From an uncultured Oscillospiraceae bacterium (GTDB lineage: Bacteria > Bacillota > Clostridia > Oscillospirales > Acutalibacteraceae), in NCBI GenBank assembly GCA_902478605.1, contig CABSLQ010000009.1, positions 1 through 57,105 on the forward strand: a stretch of 57,105 bases of DNA. Direction: 5' to 3'. How positions within the stretch are numbered: position 1 is the first letter of the stretch; each line of letters begins with the position of its first letter. Shown piece by piece: positions 7,464 to 16,305 of this stretch. Both the position numbers and the translations under genes were made by a program. The notes beneath the pieces are model-generated. The model was given only the letters and a program-made list of their open reading frames with translations. It did not search any database and was not told where the DNA came from.

Positions 7464-8567
7464 ATGCATATTCTTTGTGACAGACAGGCGCTCGTCGATG
7501 CCGTCGGCAATGTGCAGCGTGCCGTATCTGGAAAATCAACGCTTCCCGCATTGGAGGGTATTCTGCTGCGGGCAAGCGGTTCCTCTCTCTACCTGGCTGG
7601 ATTTGACCTGGATCTGGGCATTACCACCACGATCGAAGCAGATGTACGGCAGCCGGGTAAAATCGTGCTGACTGCCAGACTCTTCAGTGAAATCGTCCGC
7701 CGTATGCCGGGCGAGCAGGTAAGCCTTCAGGTGGATGACCGTTTCAATGCCACCATCCAAAGCGATGTTACCGAATTCACCATTATGGGTATTTCAGCAA
7801 GCGAATACCCGGAAATTCCTTCGGTGAACGATGGTGTTTCCTTCTCCCTGCCGCAGAATACGCTCAAAAGCATGATCCGGCAGACGCTCTTTGCCATTGC
7901 CGCGCCCAATGATCCCCGGCCCATTCATACGGGTACCAAGTTTGAAGTGGAACCGTCTTCGCTGCGTTTGATTTCGGTGGACGGCTCCCGTCTGGCCATG
8001 CGCTGTGAAGAAATTCAGGGGCAGGAGTCGCTCAGCTTCGTTGTGCCGGGCAAAACACTGCAGGAGATCCTCAAGCTGCTGGGCGATGAGGACACTCCCA
8101 TGTCCATGGCGGTGGGCCGGCGGCACATTGTGCTGGAAATCGGCGGATATTGTGTGATTTCCCGGTTGCTCGACGGGGAATTTCTCGCGTACCAGAAAGC
8201 CATCCCGCAGCAGGTGTCCACCACCATCCGTGTCAAAACGCGCGCGCTGATGGACGCGGTGGACAGAGCGTCTCTTGTCATCAACGATCGGCTGAAATCG
8301 CCGCTTATCTGCGATTTCAAAGATGGGTATATTCAGGTTTCCTGTATCACGCCGCTTGGAAGTGCGAGCGATCGCATCGAAGCGGATATAAGCGGGAACG
8401 GGGAGGAAATGGGATTCAACAGCCGGTTTCTCCTCGATGCGCTCAAAAACTGTGAAACCGATGAAGTGCGCATTGAACTGAACGGCCCGCTGTCCCCGAT
8501 GAAAATTCTGCCGGTAACGGGGGAGACATTCCTCTTTCTGGTGCTTCCCGTGAGGTTAAAGCGATGA
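7464..8567 (+). CDS. dnaN: DNA polymerase III beta sliding clamp
   Basis: Ring-shaped processivity clamp. The 367-residue product has the three-fold repeated clamp fold: MHILCDRQALVDAVGNVQRAVSGKSTLPALEGILL at the N-terminus and the C-terminal PMKILPVTGETFLFLVLPVRLKR. The open frame extends upstream into oriC; the start at 7464 gives family length and has AAAGGA 9 nt before it. An in-frame ATG at 7446 is a weaker alternative. Its stop overlaps the next start (ATGA). Confidence 0.98.
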   Translation: MHILCDRQALVDAVGNVQRAVSGKSTLPALEGILLRASGSSLYLAGFDLDLGITTTIEADVRQPGKIVLTARLFSEIVRRMPGEQVSLQVDDRFNATIQSDVTEFTIMGISASEYPEIPSVNDGVSFSLPQNTLKSMIRQTLFAIAAPNDPRPIHTGTKFEVEPSSLRLISVDGSRLAMRCEEIQGQESLSFVVPGKTLQEILKLLGDEDTPMSMAVGRRHIVLEIGGYCVISRLLDGEFLAYQKAIPQQVSTTIRVKTRALMDAVDRASLVINDRLKSPLICDFKDGYIQVSCITPLGSASDRIEADISGNGEEMGFNSRFLLDALKNCETDEVRIELNGPLSPMKILPVTGETFLFLVLPVRLKR

Positions 8568-8785
8568 TCCGGGAAAAAATCGCCATCGACACCGAATTTA
8601 TTCGCCTGGATGCGCTGCTGAAGTTGGCGGGGGCCGTGGAAACCGGCGGGCATGCCAAAAGGCTCATACAGGAGGGCCGGGTGCAGGTCAACGGCGAAAT
8701 CTGCACCATGCGGGGCAAAAAGATGCGCCGCGGCGACGTGGCAAGACCACTCGATGGACAACGGGAATATGAAGTGACATCATGA
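8564..8785 (+). CDS. rlbA: S4-domain RNA-binding protein (YaaA/RlbA)
   Basis: 73-residue S4-like RNA-binding protein found between dnaN and recF in Firmicutes. The S4 core is visible as FIRLDALLKLAGAVETGGHAKRLIQEGRVQVNGE followed by RGKKMRRGDV. In Bacillus the homologue is linked to 50S ribosome biogenesis. Both ends overlap neighbours by ATGA, so dnaN-rlbA-recF are translationally coupled. Confidence 0.93.
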   Translation: MIREKIAIDTEFIRLDALLKLAGAVETGGHAKRLIQEGRVQVNGEICTMRGKKMRRGDVARPLDGQREYEVTS

Positions 8786-9903
8786 AGGTGCAAAAGCTGA
8801 CCTGTGCCGGATACCGCAATCTGCAGGAAATGGAATGGAGTCCCTGTGACGGCGTAAATATCCTGTATGGAGATAACGCACAGGGAAAAACCAATCTTCT
8901 GGAAGCGGTCTGGCTGTTCACCGGCGGACGCAGCTTTCGCGGCGCCCGGGATGCCGATCTTGTGGGGTTTGGAAAGGAAAAAGCGCTGCTGCATATGGCG
9001 TTTTATGCGCAGGACCGCGCCCAGGAAGCGGACATGACCATCCAGAAACGGCGCAGTGTGGTGCTCAATGGCGTAACACAGCCGGCGCCCTCCCATTTGA
9101 CCGGCCGGTTTTGCGCCGTTGTCTTTTCCCCGGCGCATCTATCTCTGATAAAGGACGGGCCGGAGGAACGGCGCCGGTTTCTTGATGCAGCTTACTGTCA
9201 GCTGCGTCCCGGGTATATTGCCGTCCTGGCGGAATACACGCGTACCCTTGCCCAGCGCAATGCGTTGCTCAAAGATACCCGCAGCGGGGTGCTGGCCCGG
9301 TCCTATTGCGACGAGATGCTGGACATTTGGGACCAGAAACTGGCGCAGGCCGGCGCCAGGGTTATGATGGCGCGAGAATCCTATGTAAAAAAAATAGGAC
9401 CCCTGGCCGCCGCTATTTATGACGGACTTTCCGGCGGAAAAGAACGCTTTTCCATTGGTTTGGGTGAAGCGGGCGGGATTTCGGCGGAAGTATCCTCCGG
9501 CAATGCGGCATCCTGGCTGTATGAACGGCTGAAAACGGCCCGTCCAGCGGATATGGCCGCCGGTTTTACCACAGTAGGTCCGCACCGCATCGATTTGGAT
9601 GTGCGCATCGACGGCAGTTCCGCCCGGACATTTGGATCACAGGGGCAGCAGCGATCGGCCGTTCTGGCACTCAAACTGGCCGAAGCGTCCATTTTACGGG
9701 AGGTAACGGGCGAGCAGCCGGTTGCCCTTCTCGACGATGTGATGAGCGAGCTGGATGTCTGGCGGCAGGATTATGTTCTCAATCATATTCACGATTGGCA
9801 GGTGTTCATCACCTGCTGCGATCCGGCGGCCATCCGCCGGCTGGACGGCGGATGCGTCTTTCATATGAAAGACGGCGGCATCACACGAGAAACGGCGGAG
9901 TAA
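8782..9903 (+). CDS. recF: DNA replication/repair protein RecF
   Basis: SMC-like ATPase that loads RecA at gaps. 373 residues with Walker A GDNAQGKTNLLEA, the ABC signature region TFGSQGQQRSAVLALKLAEA and Walker B PVALLDDVMSELD. Start overlaps the rlbA stop. The C-terminus is a little longer than the Bacillus protein but otherwise unremarkable. Confidence 0.97.
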   Translation: MKVQKLTCAGYRNLQEMEWSPCDGVNILYGDNAQGKTNLLEAVWLFTGGRSFRGARDADLVGFGKEKALLHMAFYAQDRAQEADMTIQKRRSVVLNGVTQPAPSHLTGRFCAVVFSPAHLSLIKDGPEERRRFLDAAYCQLRPGYIAVLAEYTRTLAQRNALLKDTRSGVLARSYCDEMLDIWDQKLAQAGARVMMARESYVKKIGPLAAAIYDGLSGGKERFSIGLGEAGGISAEVSSGNAASWLYERLKTARPADMAAGFTTVGPHRIDLDVRIDGSSARTFGSQGQQRSAVLALKLAEASILREVTGEQPVALLDDVMSELDVWRQDYVLNHIHDWQVFITCCDPAAIRRLDGGCVFHMKDGGITRETAE

Positions 9904-9915
9904 AAGGGGATTGCC

Positions 9916-10185
9916 ATGTATTTGCATTTGGGACAGGATACGGTGGTTCGGCTGGACGAAGTGGTGGGTATTTTTGATATGGAAAACGCCACCATTTCCA
10001 AGCACACCCGTCAGTTTTTATCCGATGCGCAGAAAAACGGCCGTATTTTTAATGTGTCCATGGAGATGCCCAAATCCTTTGTCGTCTGTATGGACGATAC
10101 ACATACCGAAACGGTGTATATTTCGCAGATATCTTCCGCGACGCTTCGCAAGCGTACCGCGTTTATCGAGGATATTTCGATATAG
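9916..10185 (+). CDS. remB: Extracellular matrix regulator RemB/YaaB-like
   Basis: 89-residue DUF370-like protein with the family opening MYLHLGQDTVVRLDEVVGIFDMEN. The Bacillus homologue YaaB (RemB), located at the same place between recF and gyrB, contributes to biofilm-matrix gene control. A GGGG-containing ribosome binding site lies 12 nt after recF. Function here is inferred from the family and position. Confidence 0.88.
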   Translation: MYLHLGQDTVVRLDEVVGIFDMENATISKHTRQFLSDAQKNGRIFNVSMEMPKSFVVCMDDTHTETVYISQISSATLRKRTAFIEDISI

Positions 10186-10232
10186 ATTGGTTTGAACAGA
10201 CCTATTTTAACGGAAAACGGAGGCAGGTTCCC

Positions 10233-12197
10233 ATGAGTACGGATATGGATATGGACGTGGAATTGGAAAACAGCATGGTGCGTCCGGAAAACACCCCCTA
10301 TGATGAAAGTCAGATACAGGTGCTGGAAGGCCTGGAGGCTGTCCGGAAGCGCCCGGGCATGTATATCGGATCGACCGGACCAAAGGGCCTTCATCATCTG
10401 GTGTATGAAATTGTGGATAATTCCATCGACGAGGCCCTGGCGGGATTTTGTACCCACATTGAGGTGGATATCCTGCCGGGGGACATCATTTCCGTGCGGG
10501 ACAACGGCCGCGGCATTCCGGTCGGAATCAATGAAAAGCTTGGTATTCCCAGCGTGACGGTGGTGCTCACCGTGCTGCATGCCGGCGGTAAGTTCGGCGG
10601 CAGCGGGTATAAGGTATCCGGCGGTCTGCACGGCGTGGGTTCTTCGGTGGTGAATGCGCTGTCCACCTGGCTGGAGGTGGAGATTTCGCGCGACGGTAAG
10701 GTATACGCACAGCGTTTTGAACGCGGTGTGGCGGTTACCGACCTGACCGTGATTGGCGAATCGGATCATGACGGAACGCTCATACGCTTTAAGGCGGATC
10801 CGGAGATCTTTACGGAAACAACCGAATATGAATTTGATGTACTGCAAAAGCGCCTGCGGGAGCAGGCTTTCTTGAATGCGGGGCTGTCCATCCGGCTGAC
10901 CGACGCGCGGGATGCCGCGCATCCGGTGGAAGAGACCTATTGCTATGAGGGGGGAATCTCCTCCTTCGTGGATTTTATGAATAAAGCGCGCGGGTATCAA
11001 GTCCTGCATCCCAATGTAGTGCACATGTCGATTACCGACGGCGATTCCATCGCGGAAGTCGCCATTCAGTATAACGACAGCTATAACGAAAATATTTTGT
11101 CTTTTGCCAATAATATTCACACTGTGGACGGCGGCGTGCATGAGACAGCATTTAAAACCGCCATCACCCGCATTTTCAACGATTACGCCCGGAAACATGG
11201 CATGCTGAAGGATAACGACAGCAGTTTGAAGGGCGACGACGTGCGGGAGGGCCTGACGGCGGTCATCAGCGTCAAGCTGAAGGATGCCCAGTTTGAGGGA
11301 CAGACCAAGGCGAAGCTGGGCAACACCGCCATCGGCACGCTGGTCAATACGCTGCTCAACGATAAGCTGGCCCCATTCCTGGAAGAAAATCCGGCCGTTG
11401 CGAAGGCCATACTGGAAAAATCGATTAATGCCGCCCATGTGCGCGAAGCGGCGCAAAAGGCCCGGGAGCTGGCCCGCAAAAAGAGCGGCCTGTCCTCCAC
11501 CCGTATGCCGGAAAAGCTGGCTGACTGCATCTGGAGCGATAAGGATCGCACCGAGCTGTACATCGTCGAGGGTGATTCGGCCGGTGGTTCGGCCATACAG
11601 GGGCGGGATCGGAATTTTCAGGCTATCCTGCCGTTGTGGGGCAAAATGCTCAATGTGGAAAAGGCGCGTCTCGATAAGGTATACGGCAATGAAAAGCTGA
11701 TTCCGATTGTGATTGCACTCGGCTGCGGCATAGGGGACGATTTTGATATCAGCAAGCTGCGGTATGGCAAGGTCATCATTATGGCCGATGCTGATGTGGA
11801 TGGTTCCCACATTCGTACCCTGCTGCTCACCTTCTTTTTCCGGTACATGCGGCCGCTGGTGGAGGAGGGGCATGTGTATATTGCGCAGCCGCCTCTTTTC
11901 AAGGTATCTAAGGGCAAGCAGGTACGGTACGCCTTTTCGGACAAAGAACGGGATACCTATACGGAAGAATTGGGCGGCAATGCGGATGTGCAGCGGTACA
12001 AGGGCCTTGGTGAGATGGATCCCGAGCAGCTGTGGGAAACCACCATGGATCCGGCGTTCCGCACGATGCTGCGGGTTGAACTGGAGGACGCAGCGGCGGC
12101 CGATGAAATCTTCACCATTCTGATGGGCGATAAGGTGGAGCCCCGCCGTGAGTTTATTGAGAAAAACGCGCAGTACGTCAGCAATCTGGATATATAA
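10233..12197 (+). CDS. gyrB: DNA gyrase subunit B
   Basis: ATPase subunit of gyrase, 654 residues. GHKL ATPase motifs: EIVDNSIDEA, DNGRGIPVG and GGLHGVGSSVVNALS. The TOPRIM domain is seen as EGDSAGGSA and MADADVDGSHIRTLLLTF, and the tail RREFIEKNAQYVSNLDI is the family end. ACGGAGG precedes the ATG. It is separated from gyrA by five YcxB-like genes, an unusual spacing. Confidence 0.99.
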   Translation: MSTDMDMDVELENSMVRPENTPYDESQIQVLEGLEAVRKRPGMYIGSTGPKGLHHLVYEIVDNSIDEALAGFCTHIEVDILPGDIISVRDNGRGIPVGINEKLGIPSVTVVLTVLHAGGKFGGSGYKVSGGLHGVGSSVVNALSTWLEVEISRDGKVYAQRFERGVAVTDLTVIGESDHDGTLIRFKADPEIFTETTEYEFDVLQKRLREQAFLNAGLSIRLTDARDAAHPVEETYCYEGGISSFVDFMNKARGYQVLHPNVVHMSITDGDSIAEVAIQYNDSYNENILSFANNIHTVDGGVHETAFKTAITRIFNDYARKHGMLKDNDSSLKGDDVREGLTAVISVKLKDAQFEGQTKAKLGNTAIGTLVNTLLNDKLAPFLEENPAVAKAILEKSINAAHVREAAQKARELARKKSGLSSTRMPEKLADCIWSDKDRTELYIVEGDSAGGSAIQGRDRNFQAILPLWGKMLNVEKARLDKVYGNEKLIPIVIALGCGIGDDFDISKLRYGKVIIMADADVDGSHIRTLLLTFFFRYMRPLVEEGHVYIAQPPLFKVSKGKQVRYAFSDKERDTYTEELGGNADVQRYKGLGEMDPEQLWETTMDPAFRTMLRVELEDAAAADEIFTILMGDKVEPRREFIEKNAQYVSNLDI

Positions 12198-12227
12198 AAA
12201 GTCGGCGAATGGAAATGTGGTGAATCG

Positions 12228-12737
12228 GTGGAACAGGAAGCCTTGGCTGTATGGCGATATACCTGCACGCAGGAAGAGTGGTTTCTCTGTATTAAGCGGG
12301 GAGATCCCCGCCGTGCGGGCCCTGTGCGCATTGGGGTGCAGACCGGCTTGCTGGGACTTATCGCCCTGTATTGTCTCATTGGATTTTTCACGGGCGGCAT
12401 GCAAAATGGGCAGTCCCTTTTTGTGGGATTGGCGGCCATCGTGGTGGGGATTGTGATGCTGTTTGTTCCGCCGCTGCGCATGCGGCATGAGGCTCAGAGG
12501 GTATACGAAACCAAAAAGCAGCTGCAGGTTTATCTGTATGAGGATGGCCTGGCGTTCGGGACACCGGAGGAAATCGTGAGCTTCCGGGAATGCCGCCCGG
12601 TATTTTACGAAGACATGCTGCTTCTGCAATTTGAAGGCGGTGCGCTGCTGCCCGTTCCCAAACGGGTGGCCACCGAAGAAGAATGGCGGCTTCTTAATGA
12701 GAAAATCGCCGCGGTGCGGCAGGAAGAAAAGTGGTGA
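12228..12737 (+). CDS. YcxB-like membrane protein (paralogue 1)
   Basis: 169 residues beginning at a GTG; the ribosome binding site is weak. Two adjacent transmembrane helices (about 38-56 and 64-84) are followed by a soluble domain that ends LLPVPKRVATEEEWRLLNEKIAAVR. The PKR turn near the C-terminus is shared by all five proteins of this cluster and is typical of the YcxB-like C-terminal domain. It starts 30 nt after gyrB and overlaps the next gene by 7 nt. Biochemical function is unknown. Confidence 0.78.
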   Translation: MEQEALAVWRYTCTQEEWFLCIKRGDPRRAGPVRIGVQTGLLGLIALYCLIGFFTGGMQNGQSLFVGLAAIVVGIVMLFVPPLRMRHEAQRVYETKKQLQVYLYEDGLAFGTPEEIVSFRECRPVFYEDMLLLQFEGGALLPVPKRVATEEEWRLLNEKIAAVRQEEKW

Positions 12738-13297
12738 ATGGCATGGCAGAGGATACCGCGTCCAAAATGGAGTTTCCTCTGGATATATCGGAAAAGGACT
12801 ATATCAAAGGGTCGCTGATTGTGGAAAGACGCGTGGGAACCCTGCGATCCACACTGCCGGTTCTTATTTTCGGTACGGTTGTGCTGACCATTGGCCTGTT
12901 TTCCTTTTCCTGGTTTTCTTCTTGGCTGGTTCCGCTTGTGCTGTGCGCCTTCGGGCCGCTGCTTGTATTGTTTTTCTTCGTGACGGAACCGGCAGCCGTG
13001 CGGAAAAAAGCCCGGCAGAATTACCCGGTGTTTCAAAAGTTCATGAAGGATGCCCGGCTTTATCTGTATCCTGACAATATGCGTGTGCAGGCGGAACGGG
13101 TCGTCATAAACGAATCCTATGCCATGCTGGCCATGTGCGTCGAGACACCGGATATGTTTGTTTTCATCAAGGATCGGGAGCGCCTTCTGATCCTGCCAAA
13201 ACGCTGCATTCCCGCGGAACAGATGGAGGATGTCCTCGCGTTTATCCGGCTGACCTTTGTGCGCAAGCGGCGTTTTATGCGCGGTTGGTTTTTGTGA
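12731..13297 (+). CDS. YcxB-like membrane protein (paralogue 2)
   Basis: 188 residues if started at the GTG at 12731; a second GTG at 12734 and an ATG at 12743 are alternatives, with AGGAAG favouring one of the GTGs. Layout: cytosolic N-terminal ~40 residues, two hydrophobic helices (about 41-59 and 65-86), then a domain containing LYLYPDNMRVQ, a YAMLAMCVETPDMFVFI strand and LLILPKRCIPAEQMEDVLAFIR. Same architecture as its neighbours; function unknown. Confidence 0.78.
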   Translation: MVNGMAEDTASKMEFPLDISEKDYIKGSLIVERRVGTLRSTLPVLIFGTVVLTIGLFSFSWFSSWLVPLVLCAFGPLLVLFFFVTEPAAVRKKARQNYPVFQKFMKDARLYLYPDNMRVQAERVVINESYAMLAMCVETPDMFVFIKDRERLLILPKRCIPAEQMEDVLAFIRLTFVRKRRFMRGWFL

Positions 13298-13310
13298 GGA
13301 GGGTGACCAC

Positions 13311-13838
13311 ATGCAGGATTCATCCCTGTCGCTGAGCGTTCTGCTCACCCAAGAGGAATATATGCGTTTTACTGTGCAGATGGTCCGGCGGAAGGCAAAA
13401 AAAGGGCTTTCCTTTTTCACCCTGCTGGGCGGAGTGCTCACGATCCTGGCACTGGCCGGTTTTTTCTTCGGCCATTATATTTCGCTTTCGTCGGTTTCTT
13501 CCGTATGCCTGCTGCTGCTTGGCCTGATTCTCTTATGTTATGAAGGGGCGATCGCCCCCGTTATTGTCAGGGGAGCGGCAGCGCGCGCCTATGAGGAAAA
13601 GGACGATCTCCGGACAGCCAACCGGTATGTGTTTACCGAAAAAGAAGTACAGGTTCAAAACGCCCGCCTGGAAGGAAAGCTGCCGCTGTCCTGGATAACC
13701 GAATGGATACAGACGGATGAGGGCTTCTGGATTTCCTTTGGACGGGAATGCAGCATCCTGATACCGGACAGACTACTCGAAAAAAAAGACCGCGATCTGC
13801 TTGCCGGATGGCTGAGACAATCCACAGAGAACGGGTAA
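13311..13838 (+). CDS. YcxB-like membrane protein (paralogue 3)
   Basis: 175 residues from the ATG at 13311, preceded by GAGGAGGG; the frame is open to 13257 but this start is far better. Two transmembrane helices (about 35-55 and 59-80), followed by YVFTEKEVQVQ, WITEWIQTDEGFWISF and CSILIPDRLLEKKDRDLLAGWLR, the aligned YcxB-like core with a D in place of the K of the PKR turn. It sits 13 nt after paralogue 2. Confidence 0.78.
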   Translation: MQDSSLSLSVLLTQEEYMRFTVQMVRRKAKKGLSFFTLLGGVLTILALAGFFFGHYISLSSVSSVCLLLLGLILLCYEGAIAPVIVRGAAARAYEEKDDLRTANRYVFTEKEVQVQNARLEGKLPLSWITEWIQTDEGFWISFGRECSILIPDRLLEKKDRDLLAGWLRQSTENG

Positions 13839-13850
13839 AGGATGGGTCCC

Positions 13851-14990
13851 ATGGAAGAATTTTCGTATACGGAGCACTTTCCGCAGGAGGAACCGATGGG
13901 GGTATTTCCCGTGGATCTGAATCGGGAGGAATACATTGCCTTCAATCTGTTTCTTGCGAAAAACGGCGGAATTCTGCGGTTTCGAAAAGGCCAGCTTATC
14001 CTGTTCAGCCTGCTGCTGGTGTTCAGTTTAGCGATGCTGCTGGTGGAATGGATGACACTCGGATCGCTCGACGTGGTTTTGCTGCTGGTGGTGGTGTTTA
14101 TTGTGCTGGCGGGCGCGTTTCTGCAGTATGGGCTGCCGGCTTATCTGCGGCGCAATGCGGGCCGGAACTATGATCAGAGTGTGACCGGGGGTCAGCAGTA
14201 TTACGGCATGCTGTATCTCTATCCCGATCGGGTGGAAAAGGTGGTCGGCGATGTCACCAATGTCATCCGGTATGCGGATAACGCCGCCTATATGGAAAAT
14301 GACGATATGATTGTGCTGCTGGCGTCGGCCAGCCGGGCCATCGTGCTTCCGGCACGCTGCATGACCGGGGAGGATGCAGAGCAGGTTCGGCAGACGGTGC
14401 TTCCCCATATTCCCCCCATGCGGCGGCGGATCATTGGAAAGATGGTGGCCAAAGCCGAACGGCGCATGGATGCACCGGCGATCCAAAACATAGAGGAACA
14501 GCAGGATTTGTTGACGCTGACGGTGCAGTATACACCGGAGGAATTTGTCAAAATGGTGGGCGACGCCGGTATGCGGACCTATGTGCGCATGCTACCCTTT
14601 TTCAGCATAATATCGTTGTTTTCCGGGCTGCTGTTTGGCATGCTTTCGGGGTATTTGGTGGGGTTCGCCGCCTTCGTGGTGATTATGCTTCTGCTTTTTT
14701 TCCCTACGGCGCTTGGTTCCCGCCTGCGTGCGCGCCATGCAGTCCAAACGATGGATGCGAATGGTTTAACACTCCATCTCCGTTTTACCAACCGCGGCAT
14801 TATCGGCACGACGCCCGGGCAGATCGGCGAAATGCGGCTCGCCTGGACAGCGGTGCAGCATGCGGTGGATAAGAAGGATTGTGTGGAGTTTTACAATAGC
14901 CAGACCTTTATCCGTATACCTAAACGCTGCATTGACGATATGGATTTGCTGCGGCAGATAGTGGATACGCATAGGACAGGAAAAAACTGA
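13851..14990 (+). CDS. Double-module YcxB-like membrane protein (paralogue 4)
   Basis: 379 residues. Two copies of the module are fused: the first has helices near 45-90 and ends SRAIVLPARCMTGEDAEQVRQ, the second has helices near 237-285 and ends FIRIPKRCIDDMDLLRQIV. Both begin with a short strand resembling the start of the single-module proteins (FPVDLNREEYIAF; LTVQYTPEEFVKM). ATG at 13851 is preferred to 13842 because AAAGGA then sits 8 nt upstream. This is direct evidence that the array grew by duplication. Confidence 0.78.
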   Translation: MEEFSYTEHFPQEEPMGVFPVDLNREEYIAFNLFLAKNGGILRFRKGQLILFSLLLVFSLAMLLVEWMTLGSLDVVLLLVVVFIVLAGAFLQYGLPAYLRRNAGRNYDQSVTGGQQYYGMLYLYPDRVEKVVGDVTNVIRYADNAAYMENDDMIVLLASASRAIVLPARCMTGEDAEQVRQTVLPHIPPMRRRIIGKMVAKAERRMDAPAIQNIEEQQDLLTLTVQYTPEEFVKMVGDAGMRTYVRMLPFFSIISLFSGLLFGMLSGYLVGFAAFVVIMLLLFFPTALGSRLRARHAVQTMDANGLTLHLRFTNRGIIGTTPGQIGEMRLAWTAVQHAVDKKDCVEFYNSQTFIRIPKRCIDDMDLLRQIVDTHRTGKN

Positions 14991-15020
14991 GTTGATTTTA
15001 CAGAAAACGGAGGAAGACGT

Positions 15021-16226
15021 ATGGATTACGATCCCCGTCGAGTTCCGCCGGCAGGCGGGACCGCATCCCCTTATGGCATGCCGCCGGGCGGGTATCCGCC
15101 TGCAGGGGGGCCGCCCGCCTATCCCTACGGCATGCCGGCGTCCTTTATACCGCCGGCGGATAATCAGAAGCCGATACTGGTGACGGCGGCAAGACCGTTG
15201 ACGGCGGCACAATACCGGCGGATGCTCGAACAGGTGCGCAGTAAACCGTTATGGCTTCCATGGCTTCTGTTTGGCGTGTGTGCGCTTTTTTTCGTGGCGG
15301 CGGTGATGGCGTTTCGTCTGTATCCGAAGAATTGGCAGGCGGCGGCTTTCCTGGTCCTGAATTGTCTTGCACTGTGCGGCGCCGGCGTGTATGTGCTGGT
15401 GCTCAAACGGCGGCGGGCGGCCTGCCTAAATAAGCTGAGCACGTGCCTGGCGGCATCCGATACGCAGACAGGAAAGATCGAACTGTACGGCAACCGGGCC
15501 GTGTGGTATACGACGCACGGCAAGACGGTTCTGCCCTTCGGCGAGGTGGATGTGCTGTACGAAACGCCGGATATGGTGGGTATCAGCGGGGCCGGGCAGT
15601 TTATTGCGTGGAAGGCGGAGGACTTATCTCCTGAAGAAGCGCGTTTGCTGCTGGCCTGTCTGACCTATACCATTCGGCCGGGCTGTTACCGGCGTATCGG
15701 CGCCCTGACGCCCTGGCTCCCCAGTCCGCTGATGCCGCCGGAGGACCGCCGGCCGGAAACCGTTTGGCTGTCCGTTCCCGTGGAAAAACCGGCCGCCGTT
15801 CCGTTTGCGTCCTTTATGGCACGGCAGCTGTGCCGCCAGGCGGCGGCGTTGGCCCCCCTGTGGGTTTTGGCGGCCGGTTTGCTTGCTATCTATCGGTTTA
15901 TTACCCCGGATTTGATGCTGGATATGGCCATTTATCTCGGCTTGCTGGCTCTCCTGGCACTGGGTCTGCTGGTGGCGGTGAATGGTCTGTTGTATGCCGC
16001 TGGCAAAACACAGCCTGCCGACGCTTTGGCACCGGATGAATATCGGTTTTTGCCGGACGGCCTGCTGATCCGCAGCGGAGAAAACGAGCGGTTCATTGAT
16101 AAGCGCTATATTCGGCCGGTTGCGGAAAAGCAGGGCGTGCGGCTTTGTTCCCCGCGGGGGGATTTCCGCATCCTTTGGAGTCAAACGGCGGAGCCCGAAC
16201 GGCTTAAAACGATCCTGTCCCTGTAA
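15021..16226 (+). CDS. Proline-rich, double-module YcxB-like protein (paralogue 5)
   Basis: 401 residues. The N-terminal ~45 residues are a Pro/Gly/Tyr-rich repeat (PYGMPPGGYPPAGGPPAYPYGMP), absent in the other paralogues. Two pairs of transmembrane helices (about 80-130 and 281-330) each precede a small soluble domain (VWYTTHGKTVLPFGEVDVLYE; YRFLPDGLLIRSGENERFIDKRYI). More diverged than paralogue 4 but the same doubled architecture. GGAGGAAGACGT precedes the ATG. Last gene before gyrA, 79 nt away. Confidence 0.75.
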   Translation: MDYDPRRVPPAGGTASPYGMPPGGYPPAGGPPAYPYGMPASFIPPADNQKPILVTAARPLTAAQYRRMLEQVRSKPLWLPWLLFGVCALFFVAAVMAFRLYPKNWQAAAFLVLNCLALCGAGVYVLVLKRRRAACLNKLSTCLAASDTQTGKIELYGNRAVWYTTHGKTVLPFGEVDVLYETPDMVGISGAGQFIAWKAEDLSPEEARLLLACLTYTIRPGCYRRIGALTPWLPSPLMPPEDRRPETVWLSVPVEKPAAVPFASFMARQLCRQAAALAPLWVLAAGLLAIYRFITPDLMLDMAIYLGLLALLALGLLVAVNGLLYAAGKTQPADALAPDEYRFLPDGLLIRSGENERFIDKRYIRPVAEKQGVRLCSPRGDFRILWSQTAEPERLKTILSL

Positions 16227-16305
16227 GCGGCGGCTGTCGATAGCCCGTGCCTGCCGCTCACCCGCCGGGTGAGGCGCAGGTATCCCGGAAAGGAAAGGTC
16301 AAAAA

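Noticed and set aside
10011..12629. Minus-strand ORF of 872 codons antisense to gyrB
   Set aside because: No ribosome binding site, and composition is that of a reversed gyrB; a typical GC-rich shadow.
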